DNA of 64,000 bases from Filobasidium wieringae (GCA_001600055.1 BCIV01000013.1:620001-684000), one strand, 5' to 3'. Positions 1 to 11,500 are shown, numbered from the stretch's first letter. Notes: generated from the letters alone by a model not told the origin. Translations and numbers: made by a program.

Positions 1-796
1 CTACGTTTCAAACGACCACCCATAGCGCAAGCTTAAGGTGGTGGGTGGTTGTCACGTGACTCGTTTGACGACCTATAAACATTCGAGAAAGACTCGTTTT
101 CATCATGTATCTAATTAGAGAGAAAACAGCATATTCTTATCCTACTTGACGCCTGACACACTCACCGCCTATGACCCCTGATACTGACACCCGGTTTGTC
201 CCGCATGACGCTAAATTTAAACGAGATCGGATTTTACTCCCGTTTACACTACCGCGTGCTGGGGGCATGATACGGTGGCGGTGGCATTTGTGACGGGTCA
301 TGGCTCTGTCTCAAATTTCATGTCACATTTCCACTCGAACAGTCTGTCAACCGCAATCTGGCCACATACGCTCATCATACAATCGCTTCTCAAGTCGACA
401 GAACTCGTCGGGTCGGGGCGTCTCGTGGGATGGTAGCTCAGCGCTATGCTCGGAACTGATGACCTCGTGGGAACGCTCTCACGAGCGATGTGAAGCGTAC
501 CTCTGACTGTCCTCAGTACCTGAAGATCCGGCCGGTTGGGTGAAGTCTCACATGCACAAGAAACTCCGTTGCGCCTAAACCTTGTTTGAACTTGGGAATC
601 CACCTTTGGCGATGAGACTGCTTTTCCCTGACGCCCCAAATACCTTCATGATCGGATTGCAACTCTCGCTGGCGACGATTGATTCTGCCTGTCTTCTACC
701 CTTTCACGATCCCATCACCGAATCGCAACTTTCGCTGGCGATAGTTGTTTCAGCGTATCCCTTAGACTTTATAGACGTTTGACTACAATCCTCAGC
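1..796. other. Intergenic, upstream of the PC-esterase-like gene
   Basis: I see no convincing gene here; the open frames are short and match no family I know. The stretch holds a perfect palindromic E-box, GTCACGTGAC, at 50-59, which resembles a Cbf1/bHLH site. It also holds an imperfect direct repeat of about 34 bases (656-689 and 722-755) just upstream of the next gene. A promoter role is inferred from position only. Confidence 0.5.
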
Positions 797-2551
797 ATGT
801 ATCGAGAAACAACACGGCTACGATCTTTTATCGCTCTGGTCTTCCTCTTCACCTACATAGCTCAATCGCCCTGCGTCCTGGCCTTGCGACACCCTCCGGT
901 AGGAAATGTCTGCACGGCAGAAGAGATTGCAAACGGGCAATGGGTGGTTCACAAACCTCTCACAACGCTGGACGAAATGAGAGCAAGATATGGGCTCTCC
1001 GTGAGTTGGCATCTCACTTTCCGTCCCTTACTCCGCGTAGTAGTACTGACATGTAACAACTACATGCATTCGTCCAGTCTACTGCCGTCACTCGATGTGA
1101 CCCTGTCGGTCCTAAAATTCAAAATCCAGAAGGAGGTCCAGATTATTACGACCCCGATGAAACGCTGGAACGTACTCTCGCAGTGGCATCTCCCGAACTG
1201 ATCCCTCGATCACCGGGATGCAAGGTGCTAAATCCAACGAGGGTACAACTGATCAAACGATTGTTGAGGAGTCGAAATGGGCTTATGTAAGTCGTGGCGC
1301 TTTGAGTGTGACTAGTGCTAGAGTAAGTGACTGACGTTTGTGTTCATATTTTCGATATACAGCCTCGTGGGGGATTCGCTGACCGAGCATCAGACCCAAA
1401 CCATCGCCAACTTCCTGCACCAATCTGACGAATTGGTCCATCAAGAATACAGTGGAATATGGGGTGCTAAATTCTGGCTCAATCCTGATCATCCTCTGAC
1501 CGATTCCCTCCTCCAAGAAGCCGGCGTAGCTCCGACCCGTTTGACCGTTCCCCTCGTTTCCTTCTGGAGGCATCATCATCTTCTCGACTGGTCCGAAAAG
1601 GCTGTCGTCTGGAAGGATGCGGGGTCGAGATACAAGCCAGACAAGGGAAGAGAGGATGGACCGGATTGGTTCTCACTCATGATCGACCAAGCGCATGGTC
1701 ATGATTTGATCAGGAACAAGCACGTTTTGGAAGAACCTACGTTCATGCTTCTGAACACTGGAGCGCACTTTGCCAGATTCGAATTGGGATGGAATTTGAC
1801 CGAGTCGGATTTCGCCAAAGCATTCGAGAAAACTGTAAATAACGATCGTGCAGGGAAAATTCTGGGAATTTGACTAACGGTTAGGCTCACCTTTCAGATC
1901 AAAAAAGTAGAAGACAAAGTGGCCGGTGCATCCATACCCATCTCCGCTACCTGGAGAACCATGGCCCCTGGACATATAGATTGCGATATTCAGTCGATCC
2001 GTAAGTCTACGCAAAATGGGGCGGATCCAGCCGTACTTTGTCGCTCAAGCGCGCCATTCGCCTTCGCTACAGACGACAACAATAGAGATCATTGGAAAAG
2101 CCCAACCGACGACAAAAAAGTGGCACACAATTAGTGAGTATCTTTGCTAGTAACGTTTCGTAGGGATCACGGGAGCTCATACGATCTTTCCTGATATAGC
2201 AATTGGTTCCATTGGATGAACGCTGTCTACAAAGGCGGCCGTAGATCCGAAAGACCACCAAATTCGTTCGACTTCATGTCGTCTCGCATGACCACCAAAA
2301 GGAACCCGGAGTTCATGGTCATGGACGTATGGCCAATGTCCGTCAAACGACCCGATGCTCATATGGGTAAGTCGATCGGTTTTCCCGTCAAGACGAGGAA
2401 CCGTGACCTGACGTTTTCCTTTTACTCGCCATTCGTAGAACCACCACACGATTGTCTCCATTGGTGTCGTACCGGAGTCCAGAATTACTGGAACACGCTC
2501 CTGATTCATATGATGTTGGCAGAATCACGGAATAAGGATTATGGTGTGTGA
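797..2551 (+). CDS. PC-esterase / TBL-like (GDSL-type) secretory protein
   Basis: This spliced gene encodes a type II membrane or secreted protein of the PC-esterase (trichome-birefringence-like) family. Members transfer or remove acyl groups on cell-surface polysaccharides. The ATG at 797 begins a hydrophobic N-terminal segment (FIALVFLFTYIAQ) that should be a signal anchor. Introns that restore one frame are about 1001-1077, 1287-1362, 1835-1897, 2001-2072, 2134 to about 2199, and 2367-2438. The second splice joins into the family GDS motif (LVGDSLTEHQ), which carries the catalytic Ser. The last exon carries the partner motif DCLHWC with the catalytic Asp and His, close to the protein end as in the family. 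The substrate is unknown; for a basidiomycete yeast, capsule or wall O-acetylation is possible but inferred. The family call is firm because both catalytic blocks are present and correctly spaced. Confidence 0.85.
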
Positions 2552-2694
2552 TGCGATACATTGTAGACATGTGTTTCCCCCTTTACGACCGGTCCTTTGA
2601 CCGCCAGGCAGGTCCGTCCACCTTGTCACTTGTAGTCATTACGCTAGCATTGTACAAGATACCACTATAATTCATTCCCCCTCGTAACTCGGCT

Positions 2695-4497
2695 CTACAT
2701 CGTCCAGACCTGGAAGATCTCCGGAACGACTCCCGGTCTGTTCCAAGGGACCAGCCTCAACGTCTGTCTGTCGTCAGGGCAAGGTATCGTCCCTCGTTCT
2801 TCTGTCGTATCGTCCGGTCTTACACGTGACCAACCACACGGCCGCGTTTCACCCGATGCGCTCGAAACCAAACGACGTTTGACGTGATACACCTTCGAAC
2901 CGGACCCGATCTGCTCGAGCTCCGGACCCGCAGCTTCCGCAATATCCTGTAGTGCTGCTGGCGGGATGACCTCCCTGACGTGAAACTGCCGAAGCGATTG
3001 GAACCTCCGCACGCAGTCTTTCACCTCGGCCGCCTGCATGTGAATCGCAAATTAGCCCGACGCGATTGCGAAGATTCTAGAGCTGGAAGGATTACCACTG
3101 TACGCCCATGAGTAGGGGGGATGGTATCGATCATCAATTTCTCCAGACCAGGTCGCATCTGCGCAAGCACCTCGACCTCTATACGGCCGAGATCGATGTT
3201 TTCGAGGTATAGGGCTTTGTCAGGGATGGTCCTGAATGGCACCATCTCTTGAAAGGCGATCCCCGGTCGGTCACCGATTATATGACCGGTATGTATCCCT
3301 GCTATTCCAAAGGCCAGAAATATGAACGTATAAGCATCGCTCGAACACTTCAGGCTGCGCAACTTGTTGAGCCGGAGATCCGAAATGGGCTGTGTTAGAT
3401 CGATAGACTGGAAGGAGGATCAGATCGAATCATCTTTAGACCTCGCAATCGTCCCTAGACTCACACCAAAAACGTCCCCAACGTCACGTAGACCTAGGAC
3501 TTCCAACGTATCTGCAGCCGCGGCTATTATGGGCATAAAGCCTACCTCGGTAACATGACGACAGCCGAGTAACTTGAAGGTCTTGAGACGGCCCAGGTAA
3601 GGCGCTAGGTCCGTCATATACTCGTCGTTGATGTACGAGGGGTCCTGTGTTCTTTGAAAAGGTCAGTAGGTACACGTCGAATGGGATTGCTAGAGTAGCG
3701 TTACGTACCTGAGCGATGATCTCTAGACCTTCCAACCCGCCCCCGGATTCGTGTAACAGGATCGCGAGCCCAGCGATGGCCATGACGACGTCCCGATCGG
3801 GGAGTACGACCGAGATCTCCCTGACCTGACCGAGTTTCCAGAGTAATTTAGGATCAAAGATCCCGATACTATGACCGTTTATCTCGATCCGTCTTAGTTT
3901 CGGTAAGGTCGCGAGGGTCTCGAGCATGTTGGAGGATAGGGTCGAATCCCTCGTCCAGGTGAGGGAAGAGAGGGAGGTCATGTTCCTGAACGCATCGTTA
4001 CAGATGAGTTCGACATCCGCCCCTATATTTCTCGGATAAAAAGTGACGACCAGTCGATCGACTAGGCTTGCGAGTTCAGGACATTCCGCGAGGGTTCGAA
4101 AGAGGGTTTGAAACTGTTGCATAGCACAGCGTCATTATCAGCCTCCAAAGTGATCCACACAAGGACCTTCGACTTGCCTTGATACCCGCTTGATTCTCCC
4201 CTAGAGTCCACATGAGGGGGATCAACGACCGGACGAGGTTCTAGATAACCCTGATAGTCGCACCTACACGGTCTCATCCATAGATAAGTATACAATCGTT
4301 TTCTTCCCAACTCCAAGAATCCTATCCGAAGACCGTTTGGATTAGTGTTGAACGATAAACCTGATCATCAACAAGGCGGACCGACCTCGATCTACCTGAC
4401 ATAGTTTGGCAAGATCGCTTGGGTCTACGATATGCTCCAGTACCAGGCTGTAAAGATCGGGAGGAAGTGGAGTTTTTGCTGGTTCAGTGTGTTGCAT
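2695..4497 (-). CDS. F-box-like / leucine-rich-repeat protein
   Basis: This minus-strand gene has several exons. The chosen ATG at 4497 gives an N-terminus (LPPDLYSLVLEHIVDPSDLAKLCQVDR) that looks like a degenerate F-box: Pro-Pro start, Leu-rich helix, then 'L..LCQVDR'. The rest, for example around 4120-3720 and 3617-3420, holds irregular leucine-rich repeats such as LPKLRRIEINGHSI and LKTFKLLGCRHVTEVGF. The stop is TAG at 2697-2695. Such proteins usually recruit substrates to SCF ubiquitin ligases, but this one is divergent and its target cannot be read from sequence. An alternative upstream ATG at 4569 would only add a short hydrophobic stretch and is less likely. Exact intron borders (near 4140-4330, 3660-3710 and 3040-3100) are approximate. 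Confidence 0.6.
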
Positions 4498-4873
4498 GAT
4501 GACTAGGTCCAGGTAGGGGGTGGTGGAGACGATGATGCCGGCCCATACGACGATTCTATACGATATCATCTTCAGAAGTCATGGTCATGGCGAACATTCA
4601 CAATCAACAACAAATGACGTAAGCAAAACACTCGTCGTAGATCGTATTTTGATTATCATATCCCGACATACAACCGGGCACTCTCCCAATCTAAAGTACA
4701 TCGTCTTACACTCGCACAGATCGTATCACCGACGAGGAATGGAAGAGGACGGTTTCCTCAATCCAGAAACAGTCGTCCCCGCCGCACTCGAAGTCGAGGT
4801 CGTCGTCGTCGTAGGTCTCGTACCGCTGACCGCTGTATCCCCCAAAACAAAAAGCATCAGCCAGGCCCTCTGT
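4498..4873. other. Intergenic between two minus-strand genes
   Basis: About 375 bases between the start of the F-box-like gene and the stop of DUO1. I see no RNA gene or repeat. It should hold the F-box-like gene promoter and the DUO1 3' end; no recognisable motif stands out. Confidence 0.4.
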
Positions 4874-6188
4874 TCAAGCGGGGATGAAAAAGGGTGTATA
4901 CCGACCTCTTCCTCTCCCCCCCGTTCCTCGGCCCCTGACCGTTCCTCTCCCTGCACTCGCCCCCATCCCAGTCCCAGTCCCCCTCCCTCTCCCCCTCCCA
5001 GCCTGGTTCTCCCTCATCTCCGCCTCCCTGACCTTCTTCTCTTCCTCCTCCTCCGCTCGTCGCTTTTCCACCTCGGCTCGTTCCAGCTGTCGAGCGCGTT
5101 CCGTCTCCCTAGCGAGGATCTCTAATCGAGTCCGTTCTTGCATATGTTCCAGGTCCTATCGCCACACGAACCCAACCAACCGACCATCGATCAACACCTC
5201 CTCCACCGCTTCATCCCCCTCCGCGCAAAGAGACTCACGGCCGTAGCACCCCTCCAATTCTGATTCAAGACCAGCCTCTGCGTATGCTCCGTCTGGCCCA
5301 ACAAGAGGATGTACGAATCTAGTAGTTGAGAGGTATGTTGTGTTCTGGTCGCTAGTCTCTATGCGTCCGGTCCGGTGGGTCGGTGGGTCGGTGGGTTGTG
5401 TAGGGATGGGATTGACGAGGGACGAGGGGAGGGTTTGGGGGTGAGAGGGAACAGAAGTGGGAATGAGAAAACCAGGTGTTAGAACCATCATCTTCACGAT
5501 CATCATGGCGAAGAAAAACGGTGACGAAACGAGAACGAAAAAAGAGAACGAAAATCGAAAAAGGGGGACCAACCTCGTTCCCTTCCCTGCCCAATCGGAT
5601 GCCCTCTTCGAACGCTTCGAAAACATCGACCATCTTGCGTAATTCCCACAGGGTCTCTTTCAGTTTCTGATCCGGGTTCGGGTTTGGGTTGGGGTTGGGG
5701 TTGGAGTTGGAGTGCGTGTTGGAGTTGGAACGATAAGTTCTGGTAGGCGTTGTTTCTTGCGTCATCCCCTCGTCCTCTTCATCTTCAATCTCATCGTCCG
5801 TCCCCTGAGAACGACGTTGATGTTGAGAAGAAGAAAGAACCCTCTGTTCCTCTCCCTCCTCTTCCTCATCGGATGAAAATCGAGGAGCAGCATAGAGGGA
5901 AATCCGGGGATTATTCATCCGTCCCTTCCCCTTCCTCTTGTCCCTCTCACTCCCTCCCTTCCCTCCCTTCCCTCCCTTCCCTTCCTTCCCTAGACCAAGT
6001 CCATCCCGCGCTACACCGTCAGAACGTTCGAGACCCATCGCGACGGGAGAATCCCCGAGGGAGAGATCGTCCATCAAGAGCGAATCGTCCCCCATCTCCC
6101 TCAAGTACTGGTTGAGCGTGGGGGAAGGGGGATGGGCGGGGGGGTGGGGGTGTTTGGGTTTGGATGTGGGGAGTGGGGGGGAGGACAT
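4874..6188 (-). CDS. DUO1: DASH complex subunit Duo1
   Basis: Duo1 is a subunit of the fungal DASH/Dam1 ring that couples kinetochores to spindle microtubules. Three phase-0 exons (6188-5574, 5358-5239, 5155-4874) give about 338 residues. The family core runs from exon 1 into exon 2: a helix with LKETLWELRKM, then the signature LLLGQTEHTQRLVLNQNW in exon 2. Exon 3 starts with DLEHMQ and is a Glu/Arg-rich coiled coil ending in an Arg-Gly-rich tail (GRGRGTGTG), as in other basidiomycete Duo1 proteins. The first half is disordered, with Lys-Gly-Gly repeats (about 5935-5985) and Asn-Pro/Asn-Ser repeats (about 5685-5730). The first donor is GTTGGT, a weak but usable site. The start at 6188 is preferred over an in-frame upstream ATG at 6374 because the added residues look like untranslated leader. 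Confidence 0.85.
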
Positions 6189-7162
6189 GTTGGGCTGCCG
6201 TTCGTTGGGGGTGGATGTGGGATGGGGAGTGGATGGCGATGACAATGGATTTATGGGGAGGTATTGGGACGTTGAGAAGAGGTTGGAGGTTGGGTGATAC
6301 GAGTTGTTGACAATGTGGAAACACAAACAAACGACATTTGGACGCGTGGGAAGACGAGCGGGGGGGATCGTCATCTCATCCCCCCTCCCTCTCCCCGTCG
6401 CTGTTCGACCTAGCTAGGTCTCTCTCAGAAGAGAACGATTCGCGATTCGATTATGAAGGATTCATGTTGTATACCAAACAGATGAGAGACCGGTGCGAGA
6501 CTCTGAGCCTGAGCGAGCGGTCGACGATGCAACGATCCAGACGATCCGCGTAGACGCGTCAAACCGTCCTAAACGGGCTGAAACGACCTGCACTGTGCGT
6601 GTCACGGTCGACGATCAACGTAGCCATGTCTCACAGCTCTCCATGGCGCATGGCCCTACCTCGTGCTCCCTGGTGCAGGTGCTCTGCGATACTGACTGAT
6701 ATGTACGATATACCATGCCCCTATGAACTACTGCGACTGTGCCGATGTTGCTACGCCGTCCGTTGAATGTGAACGACGCGTGCCGTAGCGAGGGGATCAC
6801 GGGAAACTCGTCGTTTCACGAAACTCGAGTGGTTGATCAAATCCATCACATCACCATTCACACTTACCACTTCACTGCCTGCTACTCGCTCTCTTGCATC
6901 TCTCCCTCCCCCTAGTCCCCCCCCCACTCCCCTTCCTTGACCGTTCCCTCGTTCTAGCCCACTGTTCACACTCTCTAGCGGTACCTTTCACTTTCCCATC
7001 CCCTGATCGCTCGTATTCGTTTTGGGATACTCGATTGGAACAAACAACGCACAACGGCACAACACGCTTTTGAACTTTCAGCGACTACTCTCTACACTAC
7101 CACTACTACTACCTACCACTGCTACGTAGCGACGTCGACAGCGGCTGCAGTGACGGATCATC
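6189..7162. promoter_or_regulatory. Divergent promoter region DUO1 / SSO syntaxin
   Basis: About 970 bases between two genes transcribed away from each other. The SSO-proximal part (6880-7140) is pyrimidine-rich with CTACTACTAC-type runs just before the start, typical of fungal leaders. Open frames here are short and unrelated to any family I know. No specific transcription-factor site is claimed. Confidence 0.45.
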
Positions 7163-9108
7163 ATGGCTCGTAACAGATTGGCTGAACGTAGGGTAAGCTC
7201 CGTCCGGTCTGGTCAGGACTTCCTTTCTCACCGTCCACTGATCATGATCAACCATCATCCCCGCTCTTCTTCTCTTGTTCCACCTACACTCTCTACACAC
7301 TCTCTACACGCCCTCTCCCTCCCTCCCTTCTGACGGGCACGGACAAACAGGGCCAAACCCCCGACCCATCCGACTCCCTCTCGACCCCTTCGAACCCCAG
7401 TCAATCCTACCCCCCTCCATCCGGCTACCCCGCCCAACAGACGTACACCGCCGTCCCCGGAATGGGAATGGGGTCGCAAATCCAGGGCCAAGGTCAAGGT
7501 CAAGGGATGGCTCAACAACCCACCTCCTACGCCCCACCCACCCAAGCTTACCCCACTCAACAACCTTATGGAGCGAACCAACAGTCTTCCGGATATACGG
7601 GACAGGCGCAGGGACAGCAGTATGGGCAACAGGATGGGTACGATTTACCCCCCCAGCCTATGGGCGTGGGCCAGATGGGCCAGGGCGGGAACGATTTCTG
7701 GGCAGAGGTGCGCGGGGTTTTCCGCTTTTTCTTTTCTTTTCTTTTCGGATGGGCAAGGGGGGCTGATGCGGTTTTGGGTTGTCGTGCTGTGCCATGCACC
7801 ATCGTTGCTGGGATCAGTTGACGATGGTCAATTCTAGCTTGAACGAGATGCAGGATGCGATCCAACAGNTCAGACAGGCTCATGCTGCCAGTCTCGTAAG
7901 TCCACGTCTTGTCGTCGAAACGAATCCCATCGTTTCCGGGCTGACGGATGTTCCCTCTCTTCACCTCCCCTCCCCTTCCCTTTCCTTTCCTTTCCCCCGA
8001 TCGCTCATGCTCATGCTCACCAGTCTCGACTGGATACCACCCCCAACAGCGCGGCCGCACGGGAGACGGACCAGTTGATCAGCTCCACCCGTTCCCTCAC
8101 TTCCGCCAACAAGAACAAGATCCAAGCGTTGAACAAGTTGGCAAGGGACAAGACCCAGAAACAACAGGTCCAAGCGGCCAAGTCGAGGTTCATGGGGTTG
8201 TTACAGGAGTATCAGACGGTCGAGAAGGAGTTTAGGAAGAAGGTTAGGGAGAGGGGGGAGAGGCAGTTCAAGATTGGTCAGTCGGGCTGGGATTTCGTCC
8301 GTCGTGTGCGAGAGATGGCATCGTTGATCGTGGGGTTTTTTCTTTTTCCGCATGGGACGTTAGTCAAACCGGACGCGACGCCAGAGGAAGTTCAACAGGT
8401 TTTGGAGACTGAGAACCCCCAGATCTTCTCTCAAGCCGTGAGTCCAGTCCCAGTCCCCTCGTACGTCTCACAGTAGAAATCGTCCCCTGATCCTCCTCCC
8501 CCTCCACCCGACAGCTCCTCAATTCTAACCGATACGGGGACGCTAGAGGAGCGCTCCGAGAGATCCAAGAGCGAAATAACGATATCAAGAAGATCGAAAA
8601 GACCTTGACCGAGCTCGCACAGATGTTCAACGAGATGAGCATGTTGGTGGAGCAGCAGGACGAGACGATCGCTACCATCGAGACCCACGCGGCTCAGGTC
8701 AATACCGATATGGAGGGAGGGTGAGTGGCGCGGTTTCTCTTTTGCCTAGCGGTTGAGAGGGCGGGGGGGCGTGTTTGAGGGCGATGCTGATGCTGATGAT
8801 GATGATGATGTTGCGGTACGACACGACAGGTTGAAACATACCGAAGAGGCCGTCGTCAAGGCTAGAAAGGCGAGGAGGAAGAAGTGGATCTGGTCAGTCC
8901 GCTTGCGCAAAGATGATCGTGTGGGCATGGAGCTGACGAGGGGCGCCCTTGATGAAACAGTTTCTGGATCAGTCTGTTGATCATCGCTATCGTCGTGGCC
9001 GTGGTAAGTCCTCACGAGCTTCGTGTGAAGCGTGATCAGCGCTGATGCTCGGTTCTCGTGTACGCAACATAGGTCGTGGGAGTCATTTGTGGTCAGAACA
9101 AGTGTTAG
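7163..9108 (+). CDS. SSO1: Plasma-membrane syntaxin (Qa-SNARE), Sso1/Sso2 type
   Basis: This t-SNARE pairs with a Sec9-type SNAP-25 and a Snc-type v-SNARE to fuse secretory vesicles with the plasma membrane. Exons that chain in frame begin 7163-7192 (MARNRLAERR), 7351-7707 and 7818 onward. The protein ends in a hydrophobic tail anchor (LLIIAIVVAVVVGVICGQNKC). Before it come the Habc helices (ETDQLISSTRSLTSANKNKIQ) and a SNARE helix with IQERNNDIKKIEKTLTELAQ and the central Gln in LVEQQDETI. Exon 2 encodes an unusual N-terminal extension of about 120 residues rich in Gln, Gly, Tyr and Pro. An ambiguous base at 7869 lies in an NTC codon that can only read Phe, Leu, Ile or Val, so the helix is not threatened. 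One intron holds a GAT-rich microsatellite near 8790-8815. Confidence 0.92.
8790..8816. repeat. GAT/GCT trinucleotide microsatellite in a syntaxin intron
   Basis: A short run of GATGCTGATGCTGATGATGATGATGATG lies inside an SSO intron that is bounded by GTGAGT upstream and ACGACAG before the next exon. It is a simple repeat and has no coding role. Confidence 0.8.
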
Positions 9109-9586
9109 GCGCCTCGCTTTCACTTTGGATCTCGCTTCTCGAGCCGGTCGTACACACACACACCCCGTTCTTGGTCTCCATCTCATCTTGTTGAATTAAT
9201 TAACTTTCGCTCGATTCACTCCGTCTCGGCTTTGTAATGATCATCGTCCCGACCGGTCTCTCTGCACGATCAGTCATTTCCTTTTTCCGTATATACATCT
9301 TTTCCGTCATCGAACAAGCGAGCAAGGGGGCTGCCTATCGCTGGAGTGAGGGATGGGGCATGTGACTAGGCGAGAAGACGGGGGGGGCTCTTGCTGTTTT
9401 GGGCTAAACGGCGATTGCGCGCGGATCCATCGCGTCATCTTAGATCTCGTCGCGTCGGCGGAATATGAATCAACACACTCGCTCACTCGCTCATCCACGC
9501 TCATCATCGTACACATCGCCCGGTCCGAACCTCAATCCCCTCGCTGCCTCTACATACAATCACTTACGCTACAACAACCTACAAAC
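9109..9586. promoter_or_regulatory. Intergenic, promoter of the peroxiredoxin gene
   Basis: About 480 bases between two plus-strand genes. It must contain the SSO 3' end and the DOT5 promoter. The leader just before 9587 is CA/CT-rich. No tRNA, repeat or clear motif was found. Confidence 0.4.
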
Positions 9587-11145
9587 ATGCCCCCTAAGAA
9601 GACTACCGACGGTGCCGAGCCCGCTGAGGGTCCCAGAAGGTCCACTCGAGTGGCCTCGAAGCCTCCCGTCTCCGAGAAGAAAGAGGTCGCTGAGCCCGTC
9701 AAGAAGCCTGCCAGCAAGGCCAAGAAGCCCGCTTCCAAGGCTGCTGACAAGACCGCCGAGAAGCCTGCTTCGACCAAAGCCCCTGCAAAGGCTCCCGCTT
9801 CAAAGGTACGTCTGTCGAGAGGAGCGTTCGGGTTCTCTTTGTTCATCGCGTCGTCATCATTTGATGCATGTTCAGAAACGAGCTGCAGAGGACGCACCTG
9901 CTACGAAAGCTCCGGCCAGTAAGAAGACCAAGGAGGATGATATGGCCAAGCCAAAGTCGACCAAGACCGCCGCCGCTGCTAAACCCGCTTCCACCAAGGC
10001 CGCCGCGGCGGACAAGCCTGCTTCGAAGAAACCAGCATCCAAAGCTGCTACTGCTGAAAAACCCGCTTCCAAGGCCGTCAAACCTGCCTCCAAGGCTGCC
10101 GCTGACAAGCCCGCTTCCAAGGCGGCTAAACCCGAGTCGAAGAAACCCGCCTCGAAAGCCGCTCCCAAATCCAAGTCGGCCAAGGAGAAGAAGGCCGCCG
10201 ATACTATCCCCGAGGAGAACGAGGATGTTGATATGGACACTGAGGGAAAGACTGAAAAGGAGAAGAAGGAGATCGAGGCTACTGCCGAGGGATCCGAGCC
10301 CGATCAGTCCAACGCTTTGAAGGAAGGCGATGTCCTTCCCAAGATCGTCTTGAAGTGCGTTCCTAATCAGGGGCCCCATATGAAAGGACCTTTTGATCCT
10401 GACGATTGAATTTGCTCTAGGGATAACAAAAACGAGGATGTCGATGTCAGCAGTATCATCACTGCCGACTACGGTCTCGTTATTTTCACCTACCCCAAGG
10501 TGAGCTCATGCTCGATGATGGTGTCCCCAAAGGACCGTGCGCTTATCGAAGTCTTTGACGTGTAGGCTGATACTCCTGGATGGTCAGTCGAGCTTGATAT
10601 AGCAGTGAACCCACACGTCTGACGTTCTTTACTACGACCATAGCACTTCCCAAGCTTGCAACTACAGGGACGCTTTCCCTGACTTTGAAAAGGTCGGATA
10701 CAAGGTTTACGGGGTTAGTGGCTCCTCTTCTCGCCCGCCCATTCGTACGGAACTGACGATATGACGCATCGTAGTTGAGCACCGACAAGCCTGCCGCCCA
10801 GGACAAATGGATCCAGAAGAAGGAACTCAACTTCCCTCTCCTCTCCGACCCTAACAGCGAGTTGCTCAAGAAGCTCGGAGCTTTCACTGCTCCTAAGAAG
10901 TGAGTCGGTCGGATCGGGCTGTACGGGTACCAGGCGTTGATTTCGTTCGTTTCAGCACCGTCCGATCTCATTTCATCTTTGAGAAGGGTACCGGAAAGCT
11001 TTTGGAGGCCAAGTACAAGGCTTCCCCTGCCACCGAGTGAGTCGTTGGGCAAAGCTGGACGTGTCTGAGCGCCAATACTAAAGACCAGATCGGCACGCAC
11101 AGCTCCAAGGAATGTCTCGACTTTATCAACAAGCACCACTCGTAA
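9587..11145 (+). CDS. DOT5: Dot5/PrxQ-type nuclear thiol peroxidase with a Lys/Ala/Pro tail
   Basis: This is an AhpC/TSA-family peroxiredoxin of the BCP/PrxQ/Dot5 type, which reduces peroxides using thioredoxin. The first exons encode about 215 residues of PASK-type repeats rich in Lys, Ala and Pro, then an acidic patch (EENEDVDMDTEG). Such a tail suggests nuclear or DNA association. The catalytic domain starts near VLPKIVLK. It carries YPKADTPGCTSQAC, where the first Cys is peroxidatic and the Cys five residues on is the PrxQ resolving Cys. It ends with VRSHFIFEKGTGKLLE and FINKHHS. The active-site loop comes from a 17-nt exon (10566-10582), flanked by an AG acceptor and GTCAGT, and the peroxidatic Cys codon is split TG|C across the next intron (10583-10643). 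Yeast Dot5 is nuclear, which fits; the gene name is by analogy. Confidence 0.87.
9690..10180 (+). repeat. Degenerate PASK-type coding repeat in the peroxiredoxin tail
   Basis: Roughly ten copies of a KPASKAA-like unit, with PAST and PESK variants, are encoded across two exons interrupted by one intron. The DNA units differ mainly in third positions, so the repeat is kept at protein level. It resembles histone H1-like or nucleolar Lys/Ala/Pro tails. Confidence 0.8.
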
Positions 11146-11500
11146 ACTGTCAAACACCCTTCACGATCTCGCGATTCAAAGTGGAACCCCGTAAATTCGA
11201 TCTCGACTTTCTCCCTCTTTTTGGTCTGAACGGGGAGATGAACGTGGGGTACGTGAGGAAAAACAATGTGTAATACCACGTATACCTTGTTTGGACGTCT
11301 GTTTGTGTCCGTGTGCTGTTCTGTTTGGAAACCCTCTCTAGCGCTGTCAATCAACTGTTTTGTCGTCAATTCGTTTCGTTTTGTTCGGATCCGGGCGTAA
11401 TGGCTCGTGATGATTCGATTTATAGTCATATTCATTTCAAGTCCAGGCATGTCATGTTTGTGTGGAAAGTGCGCGAATACTACGCAGGGCACATATGGGT
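11146..11500. other. Convergent intergenic spacer
   Basis: About 355 bases between the ends of the convergent peroxiredoxin and disordered-protein genes. T-rich stretches (for example TCGTTTCGTTTTG near 11370-11390) fit 3' processing signals. No gene is seen. Confidence 0.4.

Noticed and set aside
5156..6374. Long alternative minus-strand frames and an upstream ATG at 6374 over DUO1.
   Set aside because: They read through introns or untranslated leader; the spliced Duo1 model explains the conserved residues.
9550..10379. Long antisense frames opposite the peroxiredoxin tail (Ala/Gly/Leu-rich).
   Set aside because: They mirror the repetitive Lys/Ala/Pro codons of the real gene and have no start context or family match.
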